DNA of 64,000 bases from Budorcas taxicolor (taxonomy: Eukaryota > Chordata > Mammalia > Artiodactyla > Bovidae): positions 130,713,170 through 130,777,169 of the forward strand of contig NC_068910.1 of NCBI RefSeq assembly GCF_023091745.1. The letters are read 5' to 3'. The notes beneath the pieces are model-generated. The model did no database searches, was not told where the DNA came from, and saw nothing but the letters and a program-made list of their open reading frames with translations. Numbering within the stretch: position 1 is the stretch's first letter; the number at the start of each line of letters is the position of its first letter. The translations under genes and the position numbers were made by a program. Of the stretch, positions 42,401-57,400 are shown piece by piece.

Positions 42401-45400
42401 ATCTTTTACAATATAGCTGCTAAAATACATGTGACTCATATTATATTACTATTAAGCAATGTTGGTATAGATCAGAGTAAAGGGCAGGGGGAAGGCCAGG
42501 AAAACTCAGAAATCTACCTGCCTTATCTTTGAACACAACACAAAAATAACAAAAAAGAGAAGTCTGTTAAATAAAAAACATTTTCCTCAATCAGGCCTCC
42601 TTCAATAAGTTTAGGAGAATTAATTTCACACAAAAATAAGAAACATAAAAGGATCAAGGTCAAATTCCATCCAAAGTTATCATTAAGCAAAAAAAAAAGA
42701 AGAAAACCAAGCAGGTGAGAAAAGCATACCATAGGCAAGCTCAAAGTAAAAACTGCAATCTATTTCAAAAGGTATTTTTAAAAATAAGAAAATTACATAA
42801 GACACACAAGAACAGTTTTAAAATCAGAATTAGAAAAATTCAGAAATGAGGTGACAAAATTCAGGAAAAATCTGATTCTTTTGAATCAAAATGAGTCCTG
42901 AAAAGAACACAAAACAAGAACACAAAATACAAAACAGTTTATTTTGAACACAAAACAATTTATTTACAAAAGTAAATAAACACAAAATAGAATGCCTTAA
43001 AGAAGAAATAAAAAAAGAAGAAGAAACTTTTGAAAATGAAGAGATAAAAAGGAACTGAAAGTAACAAATATGGAAGATAATCAAAGGTGAAACATATGGG
43101 TAATAGAAGTCCCTAAAGAAGAAAACAGACCAAATACTACAAGCTATATGATTCAAGAAAACTCTTCTGAAATAGAATGTGTGAAACCATGTATTGAAAA
43201 AGATATCTGGCTATCTACAAATATCAACTATGGATGATAAACACCAATGCACAGTCTAGTAGAATTACTAGACTTAGTGGAGAAGGAAAGATAAGAGGAA
43301 AGAAAAGGGAAGGGAACAAGGAAGGAAGGAGTTGATAGAGACATAGAAAAATATTATATGACTATTGACTAATAGTCTAATATGACTAATAATCCATTGG
43401 GCTTTAGTGATTTGTTAACTTAATGATTATGAGGTAACTTACACCCCTACCTGTGTAGCTTGGTTTGCCTGTGCCTGGGTAAGTTGGGCTTGCAAACTGG
43501 TAATTAGTTCCTCTTTCTCCTGGAGTTTATGTTTTATCTTTTCTACTTCTATCTCTTCCTCTGTAGAACTCTTGTCATGCTGAAAATGCAGGGAATAAAG
43601 TTATTTATTTAAAAGAATCTAATTTGCCCTATACAGCTCCTTGATTATAGTATTATCCAATAAATGGGAGCAAAAAATAACACTTGACCTAACAAACAAG
43701 CAATCTTAGAGTTTTCGAGTTTGCGTACGGCCAAGAAGTTCCTGAAAGACCCATCCTTCCTCACTATAAACTGGACAAGATAGACAAATAGCTATCTGAA
43801 AATGATGAAGAGCAACCAGAAGCAGGAGGACACCAGAGGGAGCTGATACCTGGGAGAAATGACACCAAATTTCCTATTTTTACAGTTTTTAGTCTGAGGG
43901 CAAAATCAGTCAGTGCCATACAGGACAAAAACTTAACATAAAACTCATAATCCCACTTCCTTGAAGAACTAGAGGGCAGAATTCAGGAAAACACAGCTGC
44001 TAAGTAAAGGACAAAAAATCATAAAAGAGACAGAAGGAGGGGAGGAATTAAAATCTTTCAACAGTCTTTTTTTTTCTTTCCGAAAGCTCTTCTTTTGACT
44101 GAACCAGATTCTGCCTCCCAAATGAATTCACCACCACTCCTCGCCCTCCAAAATGAATCTATTCTGCTTACTGGAACCACACAGAATAATTTTACACTTT
44201 CTTCCACATAACAGTCTGAGAATAAGAGAAGCTTCTAAAATCAGCTTTGAGAGCTAAATAAGGCTATCTATCAATGCAGGAAAAGTAATATCTTCTGAGC
44301 ATTAGACCCAGGAAGGAAAGACTAACCAGGGTCCTAGCAACCTAAGGGTTACGCCTAAAGAATTTAGAGATCATCTAGTTTACTCTTCTAACCAAGGATT
44401 CAAAAGCTAAATGCCTCACTTCAATATTTACTTCTTCTTACTAGCCTTTTTAATTCTCTGCAAGGGTAGGTTACAACTGATATTTAACTTCCATGTTTTT
44501 TGCTGGCCTTTTATTCTGTGCTTGGTCCATAGCCCAGTTAGACTACGAACTCAATAAAAGGACAGCATTTAGTGCTATTATTACTTCAGCTTCATAAATT
44601 TTTGTGATTAGTGAAGATCTGCTACAACAAGAGGCTTTTGCTCCTGAGGAAGTGTATATTATACCCAGTTACTATACCTTGGAGAGTTGCTCCTCTGACT
44701 GAGGTTCAGTGGACAGAACAGTCCCTCCTTGTGCCTTCATCTCTTCTATGTGTTTATTCAAAGAAGTTAATTTGGCCTTAGCATGAAGTTTTAGCTTTTT
44801 TATTTTGTTATCAGCAGCTTTTCTTTCTTCCTGTCAGAGAACAATGATGGCAAATACACAAATGTTTATTCATCACTTATCCAGTATATAACAAAAGTTA
44901 TTCTCAGTAGGCATCATCTTACGATATTAGGAAAATCAGATTCTCTATTAATCTAAGTGAAGAGAAAAACTGAAGTTACTCTCATGTCTGTCTTTTATCA
45001 AATGCTTGGCAAGAAAGGGCAATGGTACCTGTAGAACTTCATCCTTCTGCTGCAATTCAGCATCCTTCTGTCTAATGATTTCTTTTAGTTCCACCACCAA
45101 CTGCTCTACGTAAGCCAGGCGCTCCAGAACATCCTCTTGGGTTCTATCATTAAATTCCATGTCAGATTCTTGGGGTAATTCCTGGTATTTAGACAAAAAG
45201 TTGCCAATTTATGAGTGAAAAGGTATAAACTTCCCAACAGGAGTTTCTTCATTCCAACTTCATCTTATCTCTTGTCCTTACTTAAGAAATCTTTCCAAGG
45301 AGATGGGGATTCAAGGGCAGAGTATGGGTTGGAGGAAAGAAGGGGCCTTAGGTGTCAAGAATGGGGCTTGGCTTATGTAAATCTTGCAGTCTAGTGGTAT

Positions 45401-48400
45401 AATTCCCTGGGACTGAATTCCTTAGGCTGGGGAAAACCCTCCAGAGATGTTGCTTGGGTTTTATCAGAAGAGCTGTTTGGAATGGATGAGAGTTGCAAAA
45501 AAGGAGGGGCTGTAGAGGATGGCTGAGGGTGGAGGAGGAGGGTGGGTAGGGAGGGGGAGTGAAGTGAGTTTATGTACACTATAACACATTTAATGCTGTG
45601 TGGGAGTGGACAGAGACATACTCATACTTAACTGGCAGGGGAAATAAAAATTTTTTAAATGGTTTAAATTTTAAAAAGACATCTTTTCAATAATAATTAC
45701 CCAATATTATTATTATCCAATAATTATTATCAGAGCCATTGCAATACATATTATTTTGCAAATGTTAACCATTTACAAACATTATCTCATTTACGGTCTT
45801 ATCATACTAATTTTACCAAAGAGAAAAATAAAGGGAAGCAAAGATCACATAAACGTTAAATGAAAGAGCCCAAAATTTAAAATTAAGAGAGTAGTTGAAT
45901 AAAATTCTCTTAGCCACCAGGAAACACTGCTTGTCTTTTCAGAAAGTGAAAGGACTTTCTTTGATTCCTATGTGACCTTCAAAAACTACAATACAAACTA
46001 TAAGAGAAGGGCTAGATGAGTTTATAATGGCAAACAGTCTGAAACCAGAGAGTTGCTCCATTTCTTGTTTCAGAGGTTTCCTGTGAAACAAGAGAACACA
46101 CCTGAGCTAAAACAATCTAGTACTAAGCAAGCCCCAGGGGGACAAATGGAGACACTCTTTCTAATCTTATCTAGGACTTGATTTCCACTACTGGGCATTA
46201 CAGGCTACAACCTTACAGGAAAAGGAGCATTTACAAAGCCTCAATATTTTTCTTAATCTTCTCTTCCACCTAGCATAAGGGAGGCTGCTCACTCTCTTTC
46301 ATCTTAAATCCTTGTCATCAGAAGAACATGGAATATACATCTCATCAGCTTAAACAGAACAGAGCTACTCACAGGTTCTAAGGAAGCCCTCATATTCTCA
46401 TCAGTGTCATCTCCTGATAATTCATGTAAAACAACATTTGCTAATCCTGACAGTCGACTCAGCATTTCTGCAAGAAAAGGAAACATAAGAATCAGTCAAA
46501 TGGACACATGTTTCTCCTATGATGGTAACTGTATCATCTAGAAGTGAAATAAGAAAACTGTGCAGGTGATATACACATATATATTAGACTACACAGCATG
46601 ATGATGGCTTTAAAAAGGCTTCTGAGTATGTACAGTGTAGTAAAACACTGTTCTTTTCAGTGATAACTACACAGAGATTTTTAAGCACCATCACTAATAT
46701 TTTTTAAATGAAATACAAATACATAATTGTTAGTGCAAAATAATATACCTAAAGGTTATCTTTAATGGTTACAGGTTTCCTTTAATCATAATTTCATGGG
46801 CAAACATGGAATTCTAACTATTCTTTCCCCTGTCAGACTACTGTCCACTTCTAATTTGTCAAATACACCTCATCGTTCAACAAATGTTTTTCTTTTTACC
46901 TGCAGAAATTAATAAAACTGAAAACAGAAAAATAGAGAAAATGAATAAAACCAAAAGTTGATTCTTTGAAGAAATGAATAAAATATACAAAGCTCAGTTA
47001 GGCTGACAACAAGAAAAGAGAGAAGACACAAATTATTAACATCAGATATGAAAGAGGAAAGCAACATTACTACTGACCTAAGGAAAACTATAAATAACTC
47101 TATGCCTATAAATTCATCAACATAGATGAACTAGGCCTTGAAAGATAACAAGCGACCAAATCTCACATAAGAAGAAACAGAACCTGAAAACCAGCCCCCC
47201 ACACATACTCTTTCTCTTTTCTTCCTTATTTAATCATTCATTCATTTAGATCAGTATCACTCGCCAGTCCATAAAGCCCTTAAAAGTGAGAATATTAATG
47301 TTCTGATAGGAAAAATAAAAATAAACTGGACCGTGCATAGCATTATCATGTACAATTATGGTAAATTTTATGCTAACAAAATATTATTTGGGTTTTAAAA
47401 TCCTCAGCAAGAAGAAACAGAAATGTAAAAGCTATAGCACAAAACAGGCACTTGAATAAAACTAGACTGCTATCATTTTCTTTCACTTAGAGTATTAATA
47501 GTGTTTAGGGCAGCCACGGTCCCCAATTAAGAAATGGCAAGACATTTGTTTCTATGCTGTGTTTAGTCGCTCAGTCATATCCAATTTTTTGTGACTCCAT
47601 GGACTATAGCCTGCCAGGCACCTCTGTCCATGGGGATTCTCCAGACAGAAATACTGGAGTGGGTTGAGATCTTCCAAACCCAGGTCTCGAACCCAGGTCT
47701 CCCACATTGCAGGCAGATTCTTTACCGTCTGAGCCACCAGGGAAGCCCAACAACAGTGGAGAGGGTAGACTGTCCCTTCTCCAGGGGATCTTCGCAACCC
47801 AGGAATAGAACCGGGATCTCCTGCATAGAAGGCCAATTCTTCACCAGCTGAGCTATCAGGGGAGCTCTTTGTTTCTATAACAGGTTACTAAGACAAGCAG
47901 TATATGGCATCTTGAAAAGATGCGTACAACAGGAAAGGCGGAGAGAATCACACCTAGGAGGGCAACATAGGGCCATATATAACTAACTAGTGAAATGGCA
48001 ATGTAAGAGTCATATACAAGTGCTTAGGAACATAATTTCATGCAAAGATGGGCACAATAAAGGACAGAAATGGTATGGACCTAACAGAAGCAGAAAATAT
48101 TAAGAAGAGGTGACAAGCATACACCGAAGAACTATACAAAAAAGATCTTCATGACCCTGATAACCACGGTGGTGTGATCACCCACCTAGAGGCATATATC
48201 CTGGAAGGAGAAGTCAAGTGGGCCTTAGAAAGCATCACTACGAACAAAGTAGTGGAGGTGATGGAATTCCAGTTGAACTATTTCAAATCCTCAAAGATGA
48301 TGCTGTGAAAGTGATGCACTCAATATGCCAGCAAATTTGGAAAACTCAGCAGTGGCCACAGGACTGGAAAAGGTCAGTTTTCATTCCTATCTCAAAGAAA

Positions 48401-51400
48401 GGCAATGTCAAAGAATGTTCAAAGTACCACACAATTGCACTCATCTCACACACTACAAAGTAATGGTCAAAATTCTCCAAGCTAGGCTTCAACAGTATGT
48501 GAACTGTGAACTTCCAGATGTTCAAGCTGGATTTAGAAAAGCCAGAGGAACCAGAGATCAAATTGCCAACATCTGCTGGATCATCGAAAACACATGAGAG
48601 CTCCAGAAAAACATCTACTACTTCTTTATTGACTACGCCAAAGCCTTTGTGTGGATCACAACAAACTGTGGAAAATTCTTAGAGATGGGAATACCAGACC
48701 TAACCTGCCTCCTGAGAAATCTATATGCAGGTCAAGAAGTAACAGTTAGAACTGGACATGGAGCAACAGACTGGCTCTAAATCAGGAAAGGAGTACCTCA
48801 AGGGTGTATATTGTCACCCTGCTTATTTAACGTCTATGCAGAGTACATCATGCAAAATGCGGGGCTGGATAAAGCACAAGCTGGAATCAAGACTGCTGGG
48901 AGAAACATCAATAACGTCAGATATGCAGATAACACCACCCTTACGGCAGAAAGCAAAGAAGAACTACAGAGCCTCTTGATGAAAGTGAAACAGGAGAGTG
49001 AAAATGTTGGCTTAAAGGCAACATTGAGAAAACTAAGATCATGGTCCCATCACTTCATGGCAAATAGATTGGGAAACAATGCAAACAGTGAGAGACTTTA
49101 TTCTCTTGGGCTCCAAAATCACTGCAGATGGTGACTGCAGCCATGGAATTAAAAGACACTTGCCCCTTGGAAGGAAAGCTATAGCCAACCTAGACAGCAT
49201 ATTCAAAAGCAGAGATATTACTCTGTCAACAAAGATCCATCTAGTCAAAGCTATGGTTTTTCCAGTAGTCATGTATGGATGTGAGAGTTGGACTATAAAA
49301 AGCTGAGGGCCAAAGAATTGATGCTTTTGAACTGTAGTGTTGGAGATGAATCTTAAGAGTCCCTTGGACTGCAAGGAGATCCAACCAGTCCATTCTAAAG
49401 GAAATCAGTTCTGAATATTCATTGGAAGGACTGATGCTGAAGCTGAAACTCCAATACTTTGGCCACCTGATACAAAGAACTGATTCATCTGAAAGACCCT
49501 GATGCTGGGAAAGATTGAAGGCAGAAGGAGAAGTGGACAACAGAAGATGACATAGTTGGATGGCATCACCGACTCTGTGGACATGAGTTTGAGTAAATTC
49601 CCGGAGTTGCTGATGGACAGGGAGGCCTGGCGTGCTGAGGTCCATGAGATCACAAAGAGTCAGACACAACTGAGTGACTGAACTGAAGGAACATAATAAT
49701 CACTCATCAAGTTATGAGACTCATAAATACAGTTGTTAAGAAAACAAACAAAACTCACCAGGACACAGACTCTAAACCTTCAACTCTAGTGATTCAATTT
49801 TCTGTAGGAACCATTATTGATAGAAATGAACACTATAACTAAAGAGTCTTTATTAGGCACAGAAATTTGTACTAATCAAAGAGTCATAATAGAACCTAAC
49901 TTACCAAACATAATCACTTTATCTTCAGATTTTTCAGACTCTGTTAAGAATAATAGCAAAAAAAAAAAAAATACAACCAACTGATGGGACCCTGAGAAGA
50001 TGACAGTAGCAGACAGCATAACTTTTGGATCTTCCTAAATTCCCATATAAAAATAGACAAAACAACTAGATAACAAAATTTTAAAAACCCATAGACAGTC
50101 TTTACCAAAACAAACAAGCAACAAATAATGAGACACAGTTTCCCACAAACTCCAGAGTAAACATGGATATAGAAAAAATATCCAAGCCACAAGATTCACA
50201 GTCATCCAAGGAAGAAGGGGGAACCAAAGGGTAGCAGAATGTGCCACTCATTCCAAAATATGCCACTTCGCATAAGGATTTTTTTTGAGCTAAAGACAGC
50301 TGGAAAACAGCAGGTACAGGTAGAGTGTGCTGATCTCCCCTTTTCTTCCTAAAAGGAAGAGCTAAAAAACTCATATGGAAGATGTTCTCTCTATACCATG
50401 AAGAAAATAATACTGTTATCTCCAGGGAAGGGAGCTGAGGCCCAAAGAATTTATAAGGCCGAATCTTATAAATTAAGCCTTACCTCCCTAGTCACTGGTC
50501 TGTGATTAATGACCTTGTCTTGTCTCATTTTCACAAACACTAACATGAGTTTGGGAGAAGTCAAGTCCAACCTCCACTTATGACCTTTAAGGGGCTCAAG
50601 ATTTTTGTGGAAGAAGTAAGTGCAACTGTGATGGAAATAGTAAGAGAACTATCAATAGAACTAAAAGTAGAGGCTGAAAATGTGACTGAATCGCTGCAAT
50701 CTCAAGATAAATCTTTTACAGATGAGGAGTTGCTGCTTCTAGATGAGCAAAGAAAGTGGTTTCATGAGATGGAATCTACTACGGTGAACAAACTATGAAG
50801 ACTGTTGAAACTACAACAATTTAGAGTATTACATAAACTCAGTTGATAAAGTAGTGGCAGGGTTTTCAAAGAAATTCTACGGTGTGTAAAATGCTGTCAA
50901 ACAGCACTGCATGCTACAGAGAATTTGTTCATGAAAGGAGAATTAATCGATACAGCAAAGTTCATTGCTGCCTTATTTTTTAAAAATTGCCACAACCATT
51001 CTAACTTTCAGCAACTACCACTCTGATCAGTCAGCAGCCATGAACATCAATGGAGAAAGGAGTGAAATCCAAAGTGTGGAGTTTAGTTAATAGTAGTGCA
51101 CCGGTGTTGGTTTTCTAGTTTTGACAATTGCCTTTTATGAATGTAATGTGTTAACATTAGAGACTACTGTGTGAGGGGGACAGTGAACTCTGAATTATCT
51201 TTGTATACTTTCTATGATGAATTTAAAATTATTCCTAATAACTTGTTTCTTTAAAAAATTCAAATAAATAAATAGCAAAGAAGGAATCAAGAGAAGTGAT
51301 AAATACTGAAGGTAGGCAAGGAGGATAATAGGATTCCCTGAAAAAGAAAACCAAAGCAAAGGTACCGAACACACACACACAAAAACAAAGTCCAAGAGCA

Positions 51401-54400
51401 CTTATTTAAAAATTTTTTAAAGATTTGAAGTAACATATTGAAAGAAGCCATCAGGTACCTGAGAATATCAACCCAAAACGACCGGCAAGACATTCTAGTA
51501 AAATTTTTTAAAATCCTTTGAGATTTAGGCTGAAATATCATGTAACTTATAAGCCAACAGCAACAACAAAAAGACTCTCAGACTTTTCAACAGTAATATT
51601 TTTGTCAGAAAAAAAAATGGAGTTACAGATTTGAGATATTTAAGGAAAGAAAAGGTGAGTTAAAGGTTTTATTTTTAGCAAAAATGACCTGCATATGTAA
51701 GGAGCACAGACAGAATGTTATGAACTTGCAAGAAAATTCATGATAAAATTTCCCAGGAGCCTTTCCTAAGGCATCTGTTAAGAGAGAGAGCTTAAGACAA
51801 CCAAAATGACTAAAGAAACATCATCATAAGGACTGGTGATAAGCACTAAATACCTTACTCATAGAACTAAGGCCAGGATGGAAAGAGAATAGTATTTAAT
51901 GATTCTATGCTCTGAGAACATATAGGCCTCCAATTTTAAAAATTGGGGAGAACATGAATAGCATATGTAAAAGAAACAATAAAATTTTTAAAAATCAAAA
52001 TTGGTGGTGATCATTATCAGTATTATTATTCCTTGACTATTATATGCTTCCTGTGGACTTAAAGTAATTATGGGCATAGTAATTCTATTATATACTCATT
52101 ATGGAAAAAGGAGACAAACATATAATACAAAAAAAATTAAGAATCCCCAAGTAAAAACTAATCTTGAATTTCAAGCAAAAGTGTTACTATGAACCTACAG
52201 GGTATTTCACCTTAGTAAATATATTTTCCTAGCTCTGTCCATTGAAAAAACAATGACAAACTGAAAAGCAATAAATATCTCTAGTGCCTAGACTGGAGTC
52301 TTAAAACACTATTTCCCATTTAAAAAAAAAAGAAAGACAGAAGTAACTTTAAAAATAAAATAGGAGGTCTTCTTAGAGAAAATGACTGATTTCAGTTCTG
52401 AAGCAGGAAATGGCACAAAATGAGCTTGAAACATCTTATCACACAAAACAGCAAGGAAACTATCAAAGACTAATGTAGAGTCATGTTAAAGGGGCCCAAG
52501 AAACAAACTGAAGAAGTTCCCACAGCACAAAGGAACAACTGAGTTTCTAATAAGAATATGAATTAAATTGCAAAAGATATTTAAATCCACCAAAATATTA
52601 AAATCCACAAGTTCATAATAATAAACTGGTCATCATCTGAACTAAGAATTGTGAAAACTAGGTTAAGTACAAGGATTTTCTTGTCTTTTCTATTTGGACT
52701 TTACCACTTAGGAAGCAAATAGTAGATGAGGGGACACATCTCTACTTATAAAGTTACTCCAGGTAACAAATGAAAACAATGGTAGAACTGGAGTATCTAG
52801 TCTAATATTTTGCAACTCTAATGAATCCATGGATCTAGACATTGAACATGGAGAGCTGCTAGTCTCAAAGAAGAGCAAAACCAGACATCATGTGCCATTT
52901 GATGAAAGAACACACCACCACCTATAGACTTCCCAAAGGGATTGAATCTCAGTCTGGTAAACTCTCTGGATCCAGCTGCCAATTTCCAAGAAATGCAGAG
53001 GACAGAGGAATACGCTGAACTGCTCCATGAAAGTGCAGTTCCCAGACTGTGGGGAAAAGGGCTTGGTTCTTCAACAGAAACTGAAAAAAACCCAGGATGG
53101 TATGCCTAGATCAAATTTTTTACATATCATCATTAGCCACGCAGAATGTGATTGACATGTATTTTCTACTGTGAAAATATGAATTTTTTCATTTTCCAAA
53201 TATAAAATTTAAATCGTGAATATTTCTCAAAGCTAACACTGCCCCCAATCCACCATTACAACATATGAGATTTGGATGTCTAGAAGGGTCAGCATCCTAC
53301 GAATTATTGCACATGAACAACACATACAGATGAACATAGGATAATGATAATATTAACGGTAACAATTACTGAACATCTGTATCAAACACTCTATATACAT
53401 TTTTTCCCAATCATTAAATCTGCAAAATAGATATTATCATCATCCTCATCTTTTATAGATGAAAAAACTGACACTCAGAGAAACTAAAACTTTTTAAAGA
53501 TCCCTCAACTAAACAAGCATTACTGAATAAGATAAATGCTCATTCAATGGAAAATGTATTCACTCACAACTGTTTAAAAATTTTTATATCTGAAGGGAAA
53601 GATCAGTATCAGGGGAGAATTGCTTCAGGCCAAAGTAAAAGGAATTTCTCAAAGACTGATTCAACAATCCTGAGAGGTCCTGAGTAGATGGCACAGTGGG
53701 AAGAGCGAAAAATTGGGAGCCAGGCACTGAGCTTTCAGTCCTGCCTCCAGCACAACATTATATTATACTGGTAAGTCACTTGCCAGTTTCCACATCTTAA
53801 AATGAATAAGATTAACAAGGAGCATCCTAATGCCCAGTATTATGACTCTATGATGCAAGAATGATTTCTATAGCTGGTGACATTAAAGGAATTCATAGCA
53901 GTGTAAAATGAAGGCCATCCTGGGCACCTACAGTTAAGTGCTTTAGGCAGCTCAGAGGTTGGGGACTTGAGGGCAAGAGAGCCACAAGTAGCCATGCTTA
54001 AGTTAAATGAAGAAAGATGGATCTCTGCCTCTGATAGGCTCACTGTGGGATAGAAATTGGTAAATGCACATATAAAAATTAGTAAAGGAGGAAATATATA
54101 GTAATAAATTCATTTGAGGAATATCTGTGACTACGGCACAATCGGCGCTCTTGCTGTTATTATATAAAGCACCAAAATCACAAATAGTAACCTGGGAAAA
54201 GAATAAAATAAAAAGCTTTATGCCAAGGCTGTAGTTCAATAAAACATTCAGGCAAATAAAACAATCTGTCAAAGTCAGTGCTGGCCACACCTTCTACAAA
54301 CTCTGCCACAGGATCTCAACACTTTTGTGTTGAGGTGGCATTTAGAATCCAAGGAGTCTTCTTTTCTCAGTCTTCACTGCTAATAATAATTTTAAAAATA

Positions 54401-57400
54401 TCCACTCCGTGTGGAGTATTATGCTAAGAATCACAAAAATATAAAAAGAAATATACGGTATGTCCCTAACCACAGAGAATCCAGTACAAAATGCATGGGA
54501 AAATAAACTGAAGACAGTGACTATACGTCTGTGACTACATGCATACACACCATTTGCTCTGGAATTTAGTCACATTTTCCCACTGAAACAACAACACAGA
54601 AAATGGTTATAGTTCCTGGTCACTCCTCAAACTTATTCAATGCATGTTTAATTGCCCCTCAGTAGTTTTCCTTAATGCTAAGTGATCCTCAACCAGTTTG
54701 AGAAACTAATAGGAATGGTGCTATATAGCTGGGAAAATCATATGCAATATTATGATACAATTTTAGAATTAGAAAATGAAAAACTATTTTTCATGATATA
54801 AAAAACTAGTTTTCATTCAAGAAATTTAGAAATGGTAGTACTATAATCTATATACACAGTACTATGCACTAAGTATTACTCTAATCACTTTACTTATAAT
54901 TATCCTCATCATTTTACTTATTTTATTATTAAAACAACTCCAAGGAGGTTCTTTGGATATCCCCAGTATTAATGTGAATAAACTAAGGCATAGGCAGGCT
55001 AATTTTCCCAGTCACATAGCTCGACAAAGCTTCTTGACTGGTAGAGAAACAGATGATAATCTATTTTCTGAGCAAACTCATCACCCAATCTTCTTTACTG
55101 GGGCTGAAAATAGGGCTTGGAGGCATGAGGGCACTCATATGCTTATATATACTTATGGTTACATAACCACTTTTTTTTTTCCCCAACAGTAGTAAAGTGA
55201 AATGACTGAGTGGTAGGGCCCCAGAGAATTCCATATTATTTATACCACAGATAGGCTCATGCAAGGGCACAAAGGATATATGTACATGCTATTCACTACA
55301 GTGGTATTTGGGATGGCTAATGACTGAAAACAATCTCCATGTCCATCAGTAGGGGACAGGCTAAATATATTTTGATATTTCTACAAGGCAAAGCTGAACA
55401 GCCTTTTAACAGAACAGCCTTTTAGTATTAAGATAGGAAAAAAATAGTGTAAAATAACAGTTACATTATTATTCAACTTGTGTGAGAGAGAAAAGGAGAG
55501 AGATGTTTAATACAAATGTGCTTGAATATGATTAGAAAATTTCTTAACAATAAAGAAATTATTTACAGTGCATACTTCTGGGAAGTAGAGAATGGGGAAA
55601 AGGATCAGTATATAGCAAAGAAAGAGATCTTTGTTTTGATATCCTTTTGTAGTGAATTTACTTTTACCAAAAGCACGTATTGCTGATTTTATATTACCTT
55701 AATTAAAAACGGAGTATTACAGATCCTAACATCCTTTCAAATAGTGGTTCCTAACAATAGGCCGGTATGTAATGATCAGTGGGGAGATGTGTCCCAAATA
55801 ACTTATTTCTAATAGTTGTTAAGCTAGAGAAGTTTATGAATTATTTTTTATCAACAAGAATAAAATCAGCATCTCTTTAATTAATCCACTAGTACAAAGG
55901 GGAAAGAAAGACACTTTTAAGATTCAAACAGAAGAAAAAAAAAAAGAATTGCATCCTAAAGATGATTAACTTTAAGAAAGGCTGCATCCCAGAGGAATGG
56001 AGGTCCTCAAAAAATGAAAAAGGATTCTCCCCTTCTGGAAGTCCTCAGAGATGCAAACACTTTGCAAAAAGTAAGGAAACACCTTTATGTAATCTCTAGA
56101 TTGGGTTGGGAGTGTCCCAGAAAATGAGGAGGAATTTTTCATCCTTTTTAATATGTTTTTGTATAGTTTATAAATAATATATTTACAGTGCTATTAGTAT
56201 ACTATTTATAATTAAGTATATAGTATTTAGAGGATGGTTGCTCAAATGTTTTACTGATAGAGCAAACAGTCAAAAATGTTTGGAAACTACTGACATAGTC
56301 CAACAAATTTAACACAGTTAAGAGGAAAGCATAAATGATCCTTTCATGGTCAAAGGATAAAAATTAAAAGCTGTGTAACAGTGTACGATGTCTGAAGTTT
56401 TTGAATTCTCTTCAGTTTTTTCCAGTATCAATCCATGATCATATCCTGTCACTTCCCCAAAGAACATTTCCTGATTTGACCATTCATAATAATTCTGACC
56501 ATCTCAATTTAATTCCTTCATTCTTTTGAAAAGACCTCCAGACTATCTGTATGGAGCTCTTCACTGCCAGCTTGTTCAGAACTGTGAGATTCTTTTTTTT
56601 TTAAACTTTTCATTTTCTATTGGAATATACCTGATTAATAATGTGACAGTTTCAAGTGTGGGGAGAGGGACTTACCTATACATATATACGTATCCATTCT
56701 CCCCCAAACCCCTCTCCCATCCAGGCTGCAACGTAACATTAAACAGAGTTCCCTGTGCTATAATACAGTAGATCCTTGGTGGGTATCCATTTTAAAAAAT
56801 AGCAGTGTGTATATATTGAGATTCTTTCTTTAAAAGCTCAGAAAACTTCCAACTATTTCCAAAAGTGAAAGTACTTATCCAGTGATTTTTAAATATCTCT
56901 GGCCCTCTTAAATTGTCTTCTCCCTACAGACCAACTGGAACTCTTTAAGTCAGACAAAAATTCCTCAGTTGTCCAGCGGCTTATCCTCCCTTTCACACTC
57001 CTACACGTCACTCCTGTTATGCAGAATAAACACAATCCACACCACCAAATCAAGATCAAGCCCCCCCTCCCCCCCCCCCCCCCCCCACACCCCAGCTCTC
57101 TTCAGGATTCCCTTTCCTCTTACAGCCTGCCCACCTCTGATTCCTGGGATTTTAGTGTTGATGGGATCGCACGATTAGTCCCCTTCTCTGAATCTCTCCA
57201 GCAACTCATTAGCGGGATCGTTCTATAGGCCCTCTTCGGCATTATTATTCCCAACGTTTCTGCGATTTCTGCCCTCAAGACTTTCGATTTGTTTGGGTCC
57301 CGCCTCCCCTTCCCGACTCTAAGTTTGTTTAGGGCCGGAGCGCAAGGGCCCCGGCAGGTTCTCCCCGACGCTGGCTGCTGCGTACGCAGGTCAGCCTGCG

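Larger units (their letters stand above)
40651..43450 (-). other. GOLGB1 intron 5
   Basis: 2.8 kb, phase 0, A/T-rich, separating the duplicated exons 5 and 6. It holds an inverted L1 3' piece and an old L1 5'-type piece. Nothing recognised in 40670-41850 or 42020-42900. Confidence 0.8.

Noticed and set aside
48218..49306. Several open frames of 70-107 codons that could be listed as genes
   Set aside because: They are pieces of the dead BovB reverse transcriptase in shifted frames, bounded by a target duplication.
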